A stretch of 64,000 nt of DNA from Flavobacterium hydrocarbonoxydans (GTDB lineage Bacteria > Bacteroidota > Bacteroidia > Flavobacteriales > Flavobacteriaceae). The translations under genes were made by a program, and so were the position numbers. The stretch's first letter is position 1. Every line of letters begins with the position of its first letter. Positions 26,341 to 34,001 of the stretch are shown here, piece after piece. The notes beneath the pieces were generated by a model that had not been told where the DNA came from, made no database searches, and saw only the letters and a program-made list of their open reading frames with translations. Where the stretch lies: NCBI RefSeq assembly GCF_009789235.1, contig NZ_WSTB01000003.1, positions 124,001 through 188,000 of the forward strand. The letters are read 5' to 3'.

Positions 26341-26440
26341 AAACGGATGCCCTAGCCCCGATAGAAGTGGAAATCCTTTTGTTTTTTTCTTTAAAAAACA
26401 AAAGATTGCAACGGATAGCGGGATTAGCTCCTAAAAAAGA
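26341..26440. repeat. Hairpin repeat element of Flavobacterium intergenic regions
   Basis: The flanks read CCCTAGCCCCGATAGAAG on the left and GGATAGCGGGATTAGCTCC on the right, around a perfect 12-bp stem (CTTTTGTTTTTT at 26376-26387 with its complement at 26393-26404). I recall the same flanks with varied centres from many flavobacterial intergenic regions. It may act as a transcription terminator or as a structured RNA in the long leader. Confidence 0.65.
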
Positions 26441-26529
26441 TTTTGTTTTGTCATAGAAATCGAAATGACAAACTGGGTCTAAAACTAAAACTTAGCATCT
26501 TAGAGTCTCAGAACCTTAGCAACTTTTAA

Positions 26530-28725
26530 CTAAAACATCTTTTTAAAACCTTCGCTTCTCACCTTCCAGGTACCATCTTTAGGGAAACCGGGATTTTCAA
26601 TCGTATTACCTTCCCAACCAGCACACATCATGGCTACAGCCGTTAACAGTCCTCCGTTTCCAGGAAGATACAACGTGAGCCTTCCTGATTGATAATTGTG
26701 GCCGTTTTTTAGGTACGTATTGGTTGTCACATTCATAAACAAAGCATCAATGGCTTTTTCTGGCATTTGCAAACGAGCTGCCGACATCGCTGTCATCGGA
26801 AAATCCCAACCCCATGTTTTATCCCATGACCAGGTATCCCAAACCAGATTAAAAGTGTTTTTCATGATTTTTTTATCCAAAAGTGATGTTTCAGGAAGCA
26901 TTCCGAAAGTTCCTAAAACCGATGGATGATCTGTCTTAAATTCTGGATTGGTGTACGAATCCGTTGCACTTTCTGTTGCCAAGTAAACACCATTTGCAAT
27001 TGGCAACGGCGATAATTTAGCCAATACCTCTTCCCATTTTTTTGGTACTTCCTGGTTTAATTTTTTCTTCCAGCTGATTGCTGTCTTCAAAGCCCAATTC
27101 CAATACGCCAATTCATAAGTTGGATTAAAAGTTTCTATTGCTTTGAATCGTTCTTGTGCCGGAATTACCCACGGACCTAAAACATAACGATCAGTTTTGG
27201 TGTCATAATTAGCAAACGAAGCCATAAAATTAGCCGTTTCAAAAACGCGTTCGCTATATAAATTTAAAGTAGCTGTTGTTGGTTTGGCCTGATAAATCAA
27301 ATCGGCGTAAGTAATAAAATGCGGTTGTTGCCAAATCAGGAATGCTCCCACAGATGACGGACTTTCGTTACCATCTGGATCTGTCATTTTTTGCCATCTT
27401 GCACCTTCAAAACCTTGTCTTTTGGCTATATTTTTTGCTTTTTCAAAAACTTTCTGATACCAAGGAAGACTATTTTCCAGTAATTCTGGTCTGTCCCAAA
27501 GTGCAAAATGAACTCCATGCCACCAATGCATTTCTAAGTGCGGTTTCCCGAACCAGCTGTTGTATGTCAAACCTGTTTCCTGTGGCGGAACTTTTCCGGT
27601 ACATTGTACTTTCGTTAAATATTGCGAAAGAATCACACGACGTTCCAATTCATTTGCACGTTTGTCTGTACTTCCTGAAAAATCAACTGCTGCGCCGCTT
27701 TTCCAAAACGATTCCCAACCCGCTATACTGCTTTTTTCAATCGCTTCAAAAGAAGGAATTACAGCTTTGTTTTTATCTGTTTGAACGAATGCACAACTCA
27801 ATTCGATTGTATTGCTTTTTGAAGGTTCTACAACAAAATAATGTTTTGCTTTTTCTATAATCGATGCAGTTCCTTTCCATTTCAAATTAATATCATACGA
27901 AATACTGTCCATTATGTGTGTAATGGTGGCTTCTGATTTATTTTTGATTTTCAGATTGCTTTTATAATCTTGTTTTCCTCCCCATTTTTTCCCCATATCA
28001 GTCCCTGCAATAGCAACCTCTGAAATAGTTACATCCTGTTTTTCTTCCCATTTTGTTCCCATATCACCCCATAATCCGGTTGGAAAAGGGATTCGGACAC
28101 GAATTTTCAAACGTCCTTGTTGAATTAAATCCGATTCTACTTTAAAGCCTAAAACATCTTTTGTCTGATCGCAAGCCGTTATCACTTTCACAGGAGTGCC
28201 TTCGACCTCAAAATAGCTCTCAATTTTTCCTGTCCATAAATTCAGCTTTTGATTAATCGCTTTAATATCTTCAGGCTTTACCAGACTGCCATCTTTTTTG
28301 GTGATTTCAAAACCTATATTTCCCAACTGCAATAAATGCGGGTTCTGACGAAACCATTCGACTGCTTCTTTTTTTCTTGCAGGTTCTTTAATTTGGGTTG
28401 AATACGAAATCTTACGACCATACTGATCTACCTCTTTTAAAGTCTCAGAAAACTTATACTTTTCGGTATTTTTATAACTGTCCCAACCCCATTCTGCCTG
28501 AGTTCCTAATGGAATTCCTCTTTGATATTCTTCGGGAAAAGTCTGCAGTCCTGTTACATCAACTGTATAGGCAAAAGCACCATTTCCGACTGTTAAGGAA
28601 GCTAAAGTATCTATGGCGGTAATTTGAACATTATGTCTTGAAACCAATGCTTTTCTGTCTATTTTTTGTTGTGAAAAAAGAGAAAGCGATAACATAAAAA
28701 AGGACACAGAGAGTATTTTTTTCAT
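26530..28725 (-). CDS. Secreted six-hairpin glycosidase-like protein, family uncertain
   Basis: A 731-residue protein with a signal peptide ending SLFSQ. The N-terminal 330 residues are mostly beta (VGNGAFAYTVDVTGLQTFPEEY), and the C-terminal half is an (alpha/alpha)6-barrel-like domain: LEMHWWHGVHFALWDRPELL, FEGARWQKMTDPDGNESPSS, WDTWSWDKTWGWDFPMTAMS. This two-part plan resembles inverting GH65/GH95-type enzymes, but I cannot assign a family. The repeated Trp-rich WSWDKTWGWD motif is notable. It lies between the PL11 and the 1207-residue glycosidase-like gene on the same strand (65 bp from the latter), so a role in rhamnogalacturonan or side-chain removal is inferred. Confidence 0.75.
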   Translation of the reverse strand: MKKILSVSFFMLSLSLFSQQKIDRKALVSRHNVQITAIDTLASLTVGNGAFAYTVDVTGLQTFPEEYQRGIPLGTQAEWGWDSYKNTEKYKFSETLKEVDQYGRKISYSTQIKEPARKKEAVEWFRQNPHLLQLGNIGFEITKKDGSLVKPEDIKAINQKLNLWTGKIESYFEVEGTPVKVITACDQTKDVLGFKVESDLIQQGRLKIRVRIPFPTGLWGDMGTKWEEKQDVTISEVAIAGTDMGKKWGGKQDYKSNLKIKNKSEATITHIMDSISYDINLKWKGTASIIEKAKHYFVVEPSKSNTIELSCAFVQTDKNKAVIPSFEAIEKSSIAGWESFWKSGAAVDFSGSTDKRANELERRVILSQYLTKVQCTGKVPPQETGLTYNSWFGKPHLEMHWWHGVHFALWDRPELLENSLPWYQKVFEKAKNIAKRQGFEGARWQKMTDPDGNESPSSVGAFLIWQQPHFITYADLIYQAKPTTATLNLYSERVFETANFMASFANYDTKTDRYVLGPWVIPAQERFKAIETFNPTYELAYWNWALKTAISWKKKLNQEVPKKWEEVLAKLSPLPIANGVYLATESATDSYTNPEFKTDHPSVLGTFGMLPETSLLDKKIMKNTFNLVWDTWSWDKTWGWDFPMTAMSAARLQMPEKAIDALFMNVTTNTYLKNGHNYQSGRLTLYLPGNGGLLTAVAMMCAGWEGNTIENPGFPKDGTWKVRSEGFKKMF

Positions 28726-28758
28726 ATTGTAAATTATTGATATTTTTTATTTTTTGAA

Positions 28759-28787
28759 ATTGTAATTGATATTGTAATTGATATTGT
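28759..28787. repeat. 12-bp tandem repeat in a short intergenic gap
   Basis: ATTGTAATTGAT occurs twice without spacer and is followed by a partial third copy (ATTGT). It fills the 65-bp gap between two same-strand glycosidase-like genes and lies just upstream of the start codon at 28725. Confidence 0.75.
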
Positions 28788-28790
28788 TTT

Positions 28791-31700
28791 TTATCGTATC
28801 AAAGTCACACTCATCAAACCAATCACCACATCATTGGCAATTGTTTTTAGCGTCATACTTTTTAATATTTTATTTTTATCCAAAGGCAGATCCAAGATTG
28901 TTCCTGCTCCTCCATCAATACCAAAATTTGAGAAACCTTTTATACTTTTAAAATCCTTAAAATCTCTCGAAATTTCTCCCGATTTTAAATATACTCTTGG
29001 TGGTTTTGGTGCATCTGTGGTGAAAGCCAATCCATCTACAAAATAATCCTGCTCGATTGGCCACCAGTTTTCAGGGTTTTTCAATTGTAAAATTTCCGAT
29101 GTTCCGTCTGTATAATTTACCTCGATTTCACCATTTACGATACGGCTTTGCATTGGATTTGTAGTTCCGGCTACCATAAAATAAATGTGTGAAGCTTTTC
29201 CGTTTAAAGGAATACTAACGCTTTTTGGAAAATTATCCCACTGCGATGTAAAAATGATGTTTTTCTGATTTTCATCAGAAGGTGTTTTAAACGAAAAACC
29301 ATACGGAGTCATAATCTCTCCGGTTGATTTAACCTTTTCTCGTAATCCTGAATCGTTAATATTTACCGATACATTCGGGTAACACCAATTTCCTATTCCG
29401 TTTGTCGGAAGCTGTAAAGTCACCGTTTTGGGTCTTGGAGATAAGTATTTTTGATTGAAAACATCAGTCACTTTAGAATTAAAAAAAGAAGAAAGCGAAA
29501 CGGTTTCTGTTTTTGTTGAACTATTAAACGGAATGTCCCAGTTCGTAAAATTGATTTCTTTTATGGAATTTGAATTTGTATGAATAGAAAAAGTATTGGT
29601 TCCCGGAACTAATTTATGAAACGGAATGCTAACAGTTTCTTTTTGATTGGCATCTAAAACAATTTTCTGATCCTCTTTTGCGGAAGCATCAAAAACTACA
29701 TTTCCTTCAATTTTGTTTTCCGAATTATTCTTTAGGGAAATTTCTACAGTATTATTTTTTGACTCCAGAATTTGGGATTCTATTTTAGGTTTTAAATCCA
29801 ATTCGATAGGTTTCCACCACAATAAATCACCTTGTTTCAACTGAACAAAAAAGGTTTTGAAATTATTGCCGTAAACAATTGCCTGATATAATTTATTTGT
29901 TTTTAAAATTTCACTCAGAATAGCTTGCGGATCATAAATCGAAACTATTTCTGCCTTCGATGTTGTGATGGCAAGGGATTCTCCGGCTGTGGAAGGCAAA
30001 CTTGACTGTACTTCTTCTAAAACGTCTCCCTGCCAGTTAATTTTTACATCAAAAACAGCAGCATAAGGTACTTCAATTGCAATATTTGGAGTTCCGATAC
30101 TTTCCGGAATATTTTTCCATACAACAGATTTTCCGTTAACTGTGATACTTTCAACGCTTTCAAAAGGTACATTTACAATCAATCTCAGGTTAAATTTTGG
30201 TGCAAAACGATTTTCAATATGATAAGAATCGGTTTTATTTTTTCTTCTAAAATCAAATACTACATCCGGAATATCTAACGAAGCACTATTCCATTTTGAT
30301 GGAAAACCCGGCTGAATCGTTAGCACTCCCGCCAAAGCATCAGGCTTAATTCCAAAAAGGCCTTCTACCAATGTTCTTGAAGCCATTCCGATTGGGTCTG
30401 CAAAGTCACGATATAACTCTCCGCGAATAGCATCCTGATACATTAGCTGTTCAAAACCGCCTGGAGAGGCTCCTAAATACATACTTTCTATCAAAGCACT
30501 TTCCCACATGGTGTAGGCTTTTTCAGTTTGTCCGCCTTGCCAGAAAGCCAATGATGTATGAAGTTGTTCTGCCAATGCCACATTATTAATCGACCAGGTA
30601 TATGGCTGCCAATTGGTCGTACTGATCATGTACAAATCTTTTTTATCTAATCCTTCAGCCGAAATTGGGATATGCGGAATCTGATTGTTAACGTAAGAAA
30701 GCATCTGATAACTTTCAAAAGGATTCGACAATTCAGAATCGATGGTGTGATAAATACTCCAGATTCCCGGAACATCGTGTAATAATCTGTTTCCAAGGGC
30801 ATCTTTATATTCGGCAAAAATCCCTTTATTCGGTATCCAAAGCTGATTTTTTGAAGCCTTTAGTATTTTATCTGCTTCTTTAGCAAAAGGAAGTTCGTCT
30901 TTATTGATTTTTTTAGCGGTTTCTGCCATTATTTTATTGGCATAATAATTATATGCTGAGGAATGAATCACGCCGCCTCCACTGTATTGCAACGCATCAC
31001 TCGCCCAGATTGAGGCATAAGCATCATAAAGTCCGTCGTTATCTGGATCGAAATTTCTTTTTTCCCAATCTAAATGTCTTTGAATTGTCGGCCACATTTC
31101 GTTCATAAACGAAGTATCTCCCGTCCATTTAAAATGGCGCAACATCTGATCGAAAAAAACCAGATTCATATCATAATGATGGGCAATTGTATTATTGTCT
31201 GGTTTACGGCTTATGTAACCACTGCTAAACATGGAGGTTCCTAAAACTTCCTTCTGACGGGCGAAATTTCGAATGGTATCCAAAACAACAGGACCGTTCT
31301 CAGGAGTGGTAACCTGCGAATTGCTATAACTGGTAAAATGCGTTTTCGCACGATCATGCCATCCCAAAGGATCTGCTGTATATGCGCCGCGCCAAGCATT
31401 CAGATGCATTCTCCAGGCGATTGCTCCATGAAGATAAGCTGGACTTTCCCAAATTCCGTCAGCAGCGATGGAAAGTGCTGAACCCAAAGTATTAATATAA
31501 GGATCAGGAGTTGTTACCTTAACTCTGTTGGCTAAAACATGCGTTTCCTGAACTGATTTATCATATAATTGTGCTATTCCTTTTTGCGAAACAGCTTCTT
31601 TTAAATTTTCAGTTGCGAACAGCCAATACAATTCATTTTTTGAAACGGTATTTTTTCCTGTAATGAGTGTCAAATTTTCCGGATTAGAACTGTACAATTC

Positions 31701-32414
31701 TAATGGTGTTTTTTGCTGCGTCGGATCGGCTAATTTTGCATCCGAAGCGGGAAAATACCCCACAAGGCTTTTATTATTACCGGTTTTCTGCTTATTGCTT
31801 TCTGAGCCATATTCCAATAAAAAAGATTGCTTTTTAAAAGTGTATTTGTTGTTTAAACAATACTCCGGCTGCAAATAAAACACCGATTCCGGGTCTGCGC
31901 CAATATCTCCGTCCCGACTAAACTTTTTTCCTGTTGCACCACCAAAAGCCCAGATAACATTACTATTTTTAGGAATTTTATCTCCTGAAACTTTTAGAAT
32001 AAAACCTTCTTTTTCTTTGAGGGCGACAACTTCAATAATCAATTTTCCGCTTCCTAAAATAGCATCTTCGATTTCATAATACATGGTTCCCAATACATAT
32101 TTTGTGTCAATTTTTGAAGCCTCGGTTATCCATTTGCTGTCTTTACCATTTGACAAACCTAACTTAAAGTTCCCGCCCATTCCAGGCATATACATCGCAA
32201 ACTCAGGTAAATCCCCCGTTTCAACCCTAAAACCTGTATTAGAGCCGTAAAGTGCCCTATTGAATTTTCGGGTGCCGTTTTTTAAAACAAAACTATTACC
32301 CTCAGGAGCATAATGTATTTTACGTATCGTTTGCTTTTCCTGTGCCATGATTAGTACAGGAAATAAAAATAATAAGCCGATGAGAGTTTGAAAGAAATTG
32401 CTTTTGGTTTTCAT
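28791..32414 (-). CDS. Large secreted six-hairpin glycosidase-like protein (DUF4450-like N-terminus)
   Basis: A 1207-residue protein with a signal peptide ending VLIMAQ. The N-terminal region (FNRALYGSNTGFRVETGDLPEFAMYMPGM) resembles the DUF4450 family of Bacteroidota polysaccharide loci. Residues about 310-720 form an (alpha/alpha)6-like glycosidase domain (WRMHLNAWRGAYTADPLGWHDRA, WEKRNFDPDNDGLYDAY, SGGGVIHSSAYNYYANKI). A beta-rich C-terminus of about 400 residues follows. The family call is from memory of the motif and uncertain. It probably removes a pectic side-chain sugar. It is divergent from the CE12 gene across a 222-bp region carrying two CAGGAT-type sites. Confidence 0.75.
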   Translation of the reverse strand: MKTKSNFFQTLIGLLFLFPVLIMAQEKQTIRKIHYAPEGNSFVLKNGTRKFNRALYGSNTGFRVETGDLPEFAMYMPGMGGNFKLGLSNGKDSKWITEASKIDTKYVLGTMYYEIEDAILGSGKLIIEVVALKEKEGFILKVSGDKIPKNSNVIWAFGGATGKKFSRDGDIGADPESVFYLQPEYCLNNKYTFKKQSFLLEYGSESNKQKTGNNKSLVGYFPASDAKLADPTQQKTPLELYSSNPENLTLITGKNTVSKNELYWLFATENLKEAVSQKGIAQLYDKSVQETHVLANRVKVTTPDPYINTLGSALSIAADGIWESPAYLHGAIAWRMHLNAWRGAYTADPLGWHDRAKTHFTSYSNSQVTTPENGPVVLDTIRNFARQKEVLGTSMFSSGYISRKPDNNTIAHHYDMNLVFFDQMLRHFKWTGDTSFMNEMWPTIQRHLDWEKRNFDPDNDGLYDAYASIWASDALQYSGGGVIHSSAYNYYANKIMAETAKKINKDELPFAKEADKILKASKNQLWIPNKGIFAEYKDALGNRLLHDVPGIWSIYHTIDSELSNPFESYQMLSYVNNQIPHIPISAEGLDKKDLYMISTTNWQPYTWSINNVALAEQLHTSLAFWQGGQTEKAYTMWESALIESMYLGASPGGFEQLMYQDAIRGELYRDFADPIGMASRTLVEGLFGIKPDALAGVLTIQPGFPSKWNSASLDIPDVVFDFRRKNKTDSYHIENRFAPKFNLRLIVNVPFESVESITVNGKSVVWKNIPESIGTPNIAIEVPYAAVFDVKINWQGDVLEEVQSSLPSTAGESLAITTSKAEIVSIYDPQAILSEILKTNKLYQAIVYGNNFKTFFVQLKQGDLLWWKPIELDLKPKIESQILESKNNTVEISLKNNSENKIEGNVVFDASAKEDQKIVLDANQKETVSIPFHKLVPGTNTFSIHTNSNSIKEINFTNWDIPFNSSTKTETVSLSSFFNSKVTDVFNQKYLSPRPKTVTLQLPTNGIGNWCYPNVSVNINDSGLREKVKSTGEIMTPYGFSFKTPSDENQKNIIFTSQWDNFPKSVSIPLNGKASHIYFMVAGTTNPMQSRIVNGEIEVNYTDGTSEILQLKNPENWWPIEQDYFVDGLAFTTDAPKPPRVYLKSGEISRDFKDFKSIKGFSNFGIDGGAGTILDLPLDKNKILKSMTLKTIANDVVIGLMSVTLIR

Positions 32415-32502
32415 AAATTTAGGTAATCAAAAAGTAAGTATAATGAATCAATACTTATTTACGTTGATAATTTAAACGCAATTTCTTTGTTTTTTTACAT
32501 TA

Positions 32503-32525
32503 TAGCATCCTGCACCTACCTGATT
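32503..32525 (-). promoter_or_regulatory. Candidate operator copy for the 1207-residue glycosidase gene
   Basis: TAGCATCCTGCACCTACCTG on the plus strand has the ATCCTG half-site (32507-32512) and a degenerate second half (ACCTG) 10 bp on. The expected -7 position 21 bp away (32478-32485) shows no good TAnnTTTG match, so this is the weakest site of the set. Confidence 0.45.
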
Positions 32526-32567
32526 TTTACAATATCATAATTTATATTCTTTTAATTTTTTAACATC

Positions 32568-32608
32568 ATAGTACAGGATACTATATAAAAGAGTAACCGT
32601 TAATTTTG
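32568..32608 (+). promoter_or_regulatory. Shared PUL operator and promoter of the CE12 gene
   Basis: CAGGAT lies at 32574-32579 within the palindrome ATAGTACAGGATACTAT. Exactly 21 bp downstream TAATTTTG (32601-32608) perfectly matches TAnnTTTG. The start codon follows at 32637, leaving a leader of about 20 bases. Confidence 0.78.
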
Positions 32609-32636
32609 AATTTATAATAATTAAAATAGAAAAACC

Positions 32637-33980
32637 TTGATAAAAATTAAAACTTCCTTATTGATTATTTTTTGTTTTACTACGCAAATTAATTTATTTG
32701 CTCTAAATACTAATACTTCAACCAAGCCAACTCCTTCTGAGAATACTAAAAGTCAGCTGTTTAATTTTGGAACTCAATCAAAAAACAAAAAAGGAATTCT
32801 TATCAATACTGCTTTAATTTACAATGAGGCTACTGGATACGGGTTTGATATTAATTCGGCTTCCAATGTAAAAATTAATTCAAACACTTTTTCGTCATTA
32901 AAACCCGCCTATTTTTCAGTAAAACTTCCCGAAGGAAATTATCAAATTGAAGTTGTTATGGGAAATTCTGAAAAAAAATCAAATGTTACTATAAAAGCAG
33001 AATCAAGAAGGTTAATGCTGGATCAGCTTGTCATTCATAAAGGAAAAACTGTTACGAAAGTTTTCAATGTCAATGTGAGAACTCCAAAAATTGATGACAA
33101 CCAAAATGTTTCACTTAAAGACCGTGAAAAAGATATTTTTAACTGGGATGACAAACTCACATTAGAATTTTTAGGCGATGTTCATATTCAAAGTATAAAA
33201 ATTACTCCAAAAGATAATTTGACAGTCGTTTATTTAGCGGGAGATTCAACTGTTACCGATCAGGATGTAGAGCCCTGGGCTTCTTGGGGACAATTTATCA
33301 CAAACTATTTGGATGATAGCGTGGTTGTAGCCAATTATGCGGTTTCCGGTTCAGCACTGAGTTCTTTTAGAGGTGGAAATCGTTTAAAAAAGATACTTTC
33401 ACTTATTAAAAAAGGAGATTACCTGTTTGTGGAATTTGCACACAATGACGAAAAAATAAAAGGCGAAGGAAACGGAGCATGGGGTTCCTACTCTACTTTA
33501 TTGGCTGAATTTGTACAAGCTGCCAAAGACAAAGGAGCAATTCCGGTTTTGGTGACGCCTACACAACGTCGCTTTTTTAATGAAAATGGAACTTTGAAGG
33601 AAACGCACGGTGATTTTCCGGCTGCAATGCGTGCTGTGGCACAAAAAAATGCTGTAGCACTGATTGATGTTACCAAAATGACAACCGAATTATATGAAGC
33701 CTGGGGCGATGAACCTTCCAGAAAAGCTTTTGTGCAATATCCTGCGAATACTTTTCCAGGACAAGTAAAAGCTTTGGAAGATAATACTCATTTTAATAGT
33801 TTTGGGGCCAACGAAATTGCGCTTTGTGTTGTTAAGGGAATTCGTGAATTGGATATTCCTTTAAAAAAACAAATTCAAAAAGAAGTTCCAAATTATAATC
33901 CAAAGAAACCTAATTACTTTTCGAGCTGGACACTTCCTATGAGTGATCGTTTTGAAATTACTAAACCAGATGGCAACTAG
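32637..33980 (+). CDS. Rhamnogalacturonan acetylesterase-like SGNH hydrolase (CE12-type) with N-terminal binding-like domain
   Basis: A 447-residue protein. The start is TTG at 32637: a signal peptide (IKTSLLIIFCFTTQINLFAL) begins directly after it and no ATG is available nearby, while the -7 box lies only 29 bp upstream. Residues about 40-190 are a beta-rich galactose-binding-like domain (NFGTQSKNKKGILINTA, FSVKLPEGNYQIEV). The SGNH esterase follows: GDSTVTD near residue 201, FVEFAHND, and DNTHFNSFG near 384 with the catalytic Asp-His. It would remove acetyl groups from rhamnogalacturonan. First of a rightward three-gene operon. Confidence 0.86.
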   Translation: MIKIKTSLLIIFCFTTQINLFALNTNTSTKPTPSENTKSQLFNFGTQSKNKKGILINTALIYNEATGYGFDINSASNVKINSNTFSSLKPAYFSVKLPEGNYQIEVVMGNSEKKSNVTIKAESRRLMLDQLVIHKGKTVTKVFNVNVRTPKIDDNQNVSLKDREKDIFNWDDKLTLEFLGDVHIQSIKITPKDNLTVVYLAGDSTVTDQDVEPWASWGQFITNYLDDSVVVANYAVSGSALSSFRGGNRLKKILSLIKKGDYLFVEFAHNDEKIKGEGNGAWGSYSTLLAEFVQAAKDKGAIPVLVTPTQRRFFNENGTLKETHGDFPAAMRAVAQKNAVALIDVTKMTTELYEAWGDEPSRKAFVQYPANTFPGQVKALEDNTHFNSFGANEIALCVVKGIRELDIPLKKQIQKEVPNYNPKKPNYFSSWTLPMSDRFEITKPDGN

Positions 33981-34001
33981 CCATTATAGAAACAAGCTTT
34001 T

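Larger units (their letters stand above)
26136..26529. other. Gene-free region filled with dispersed repeat elements
   Basis: No gene is supported here. The 394 bp consist mainly of two repeat elements: an inverted-repeat element at about 26215-26315 and a hairpin element at about 26341-26440. No CAGGAT-type operator is found, so the PL11 gene may be read from the upstream glycosidase genes or from a promoter I cannot see. Confidence 0.6.

Noticed and set aside
26174..26401. 75-codon minus-strand open frame
   Set aside because: Covers the dispersed repeat elements and has no protein-like composition.
27342..27860. 172-codon plus-strand open frame
   Set aside because: Lies wholly antisense to the 731-residue glycosidase-like gene, with Cys/Leu/Phe-rich composition typical of a shadow frame.
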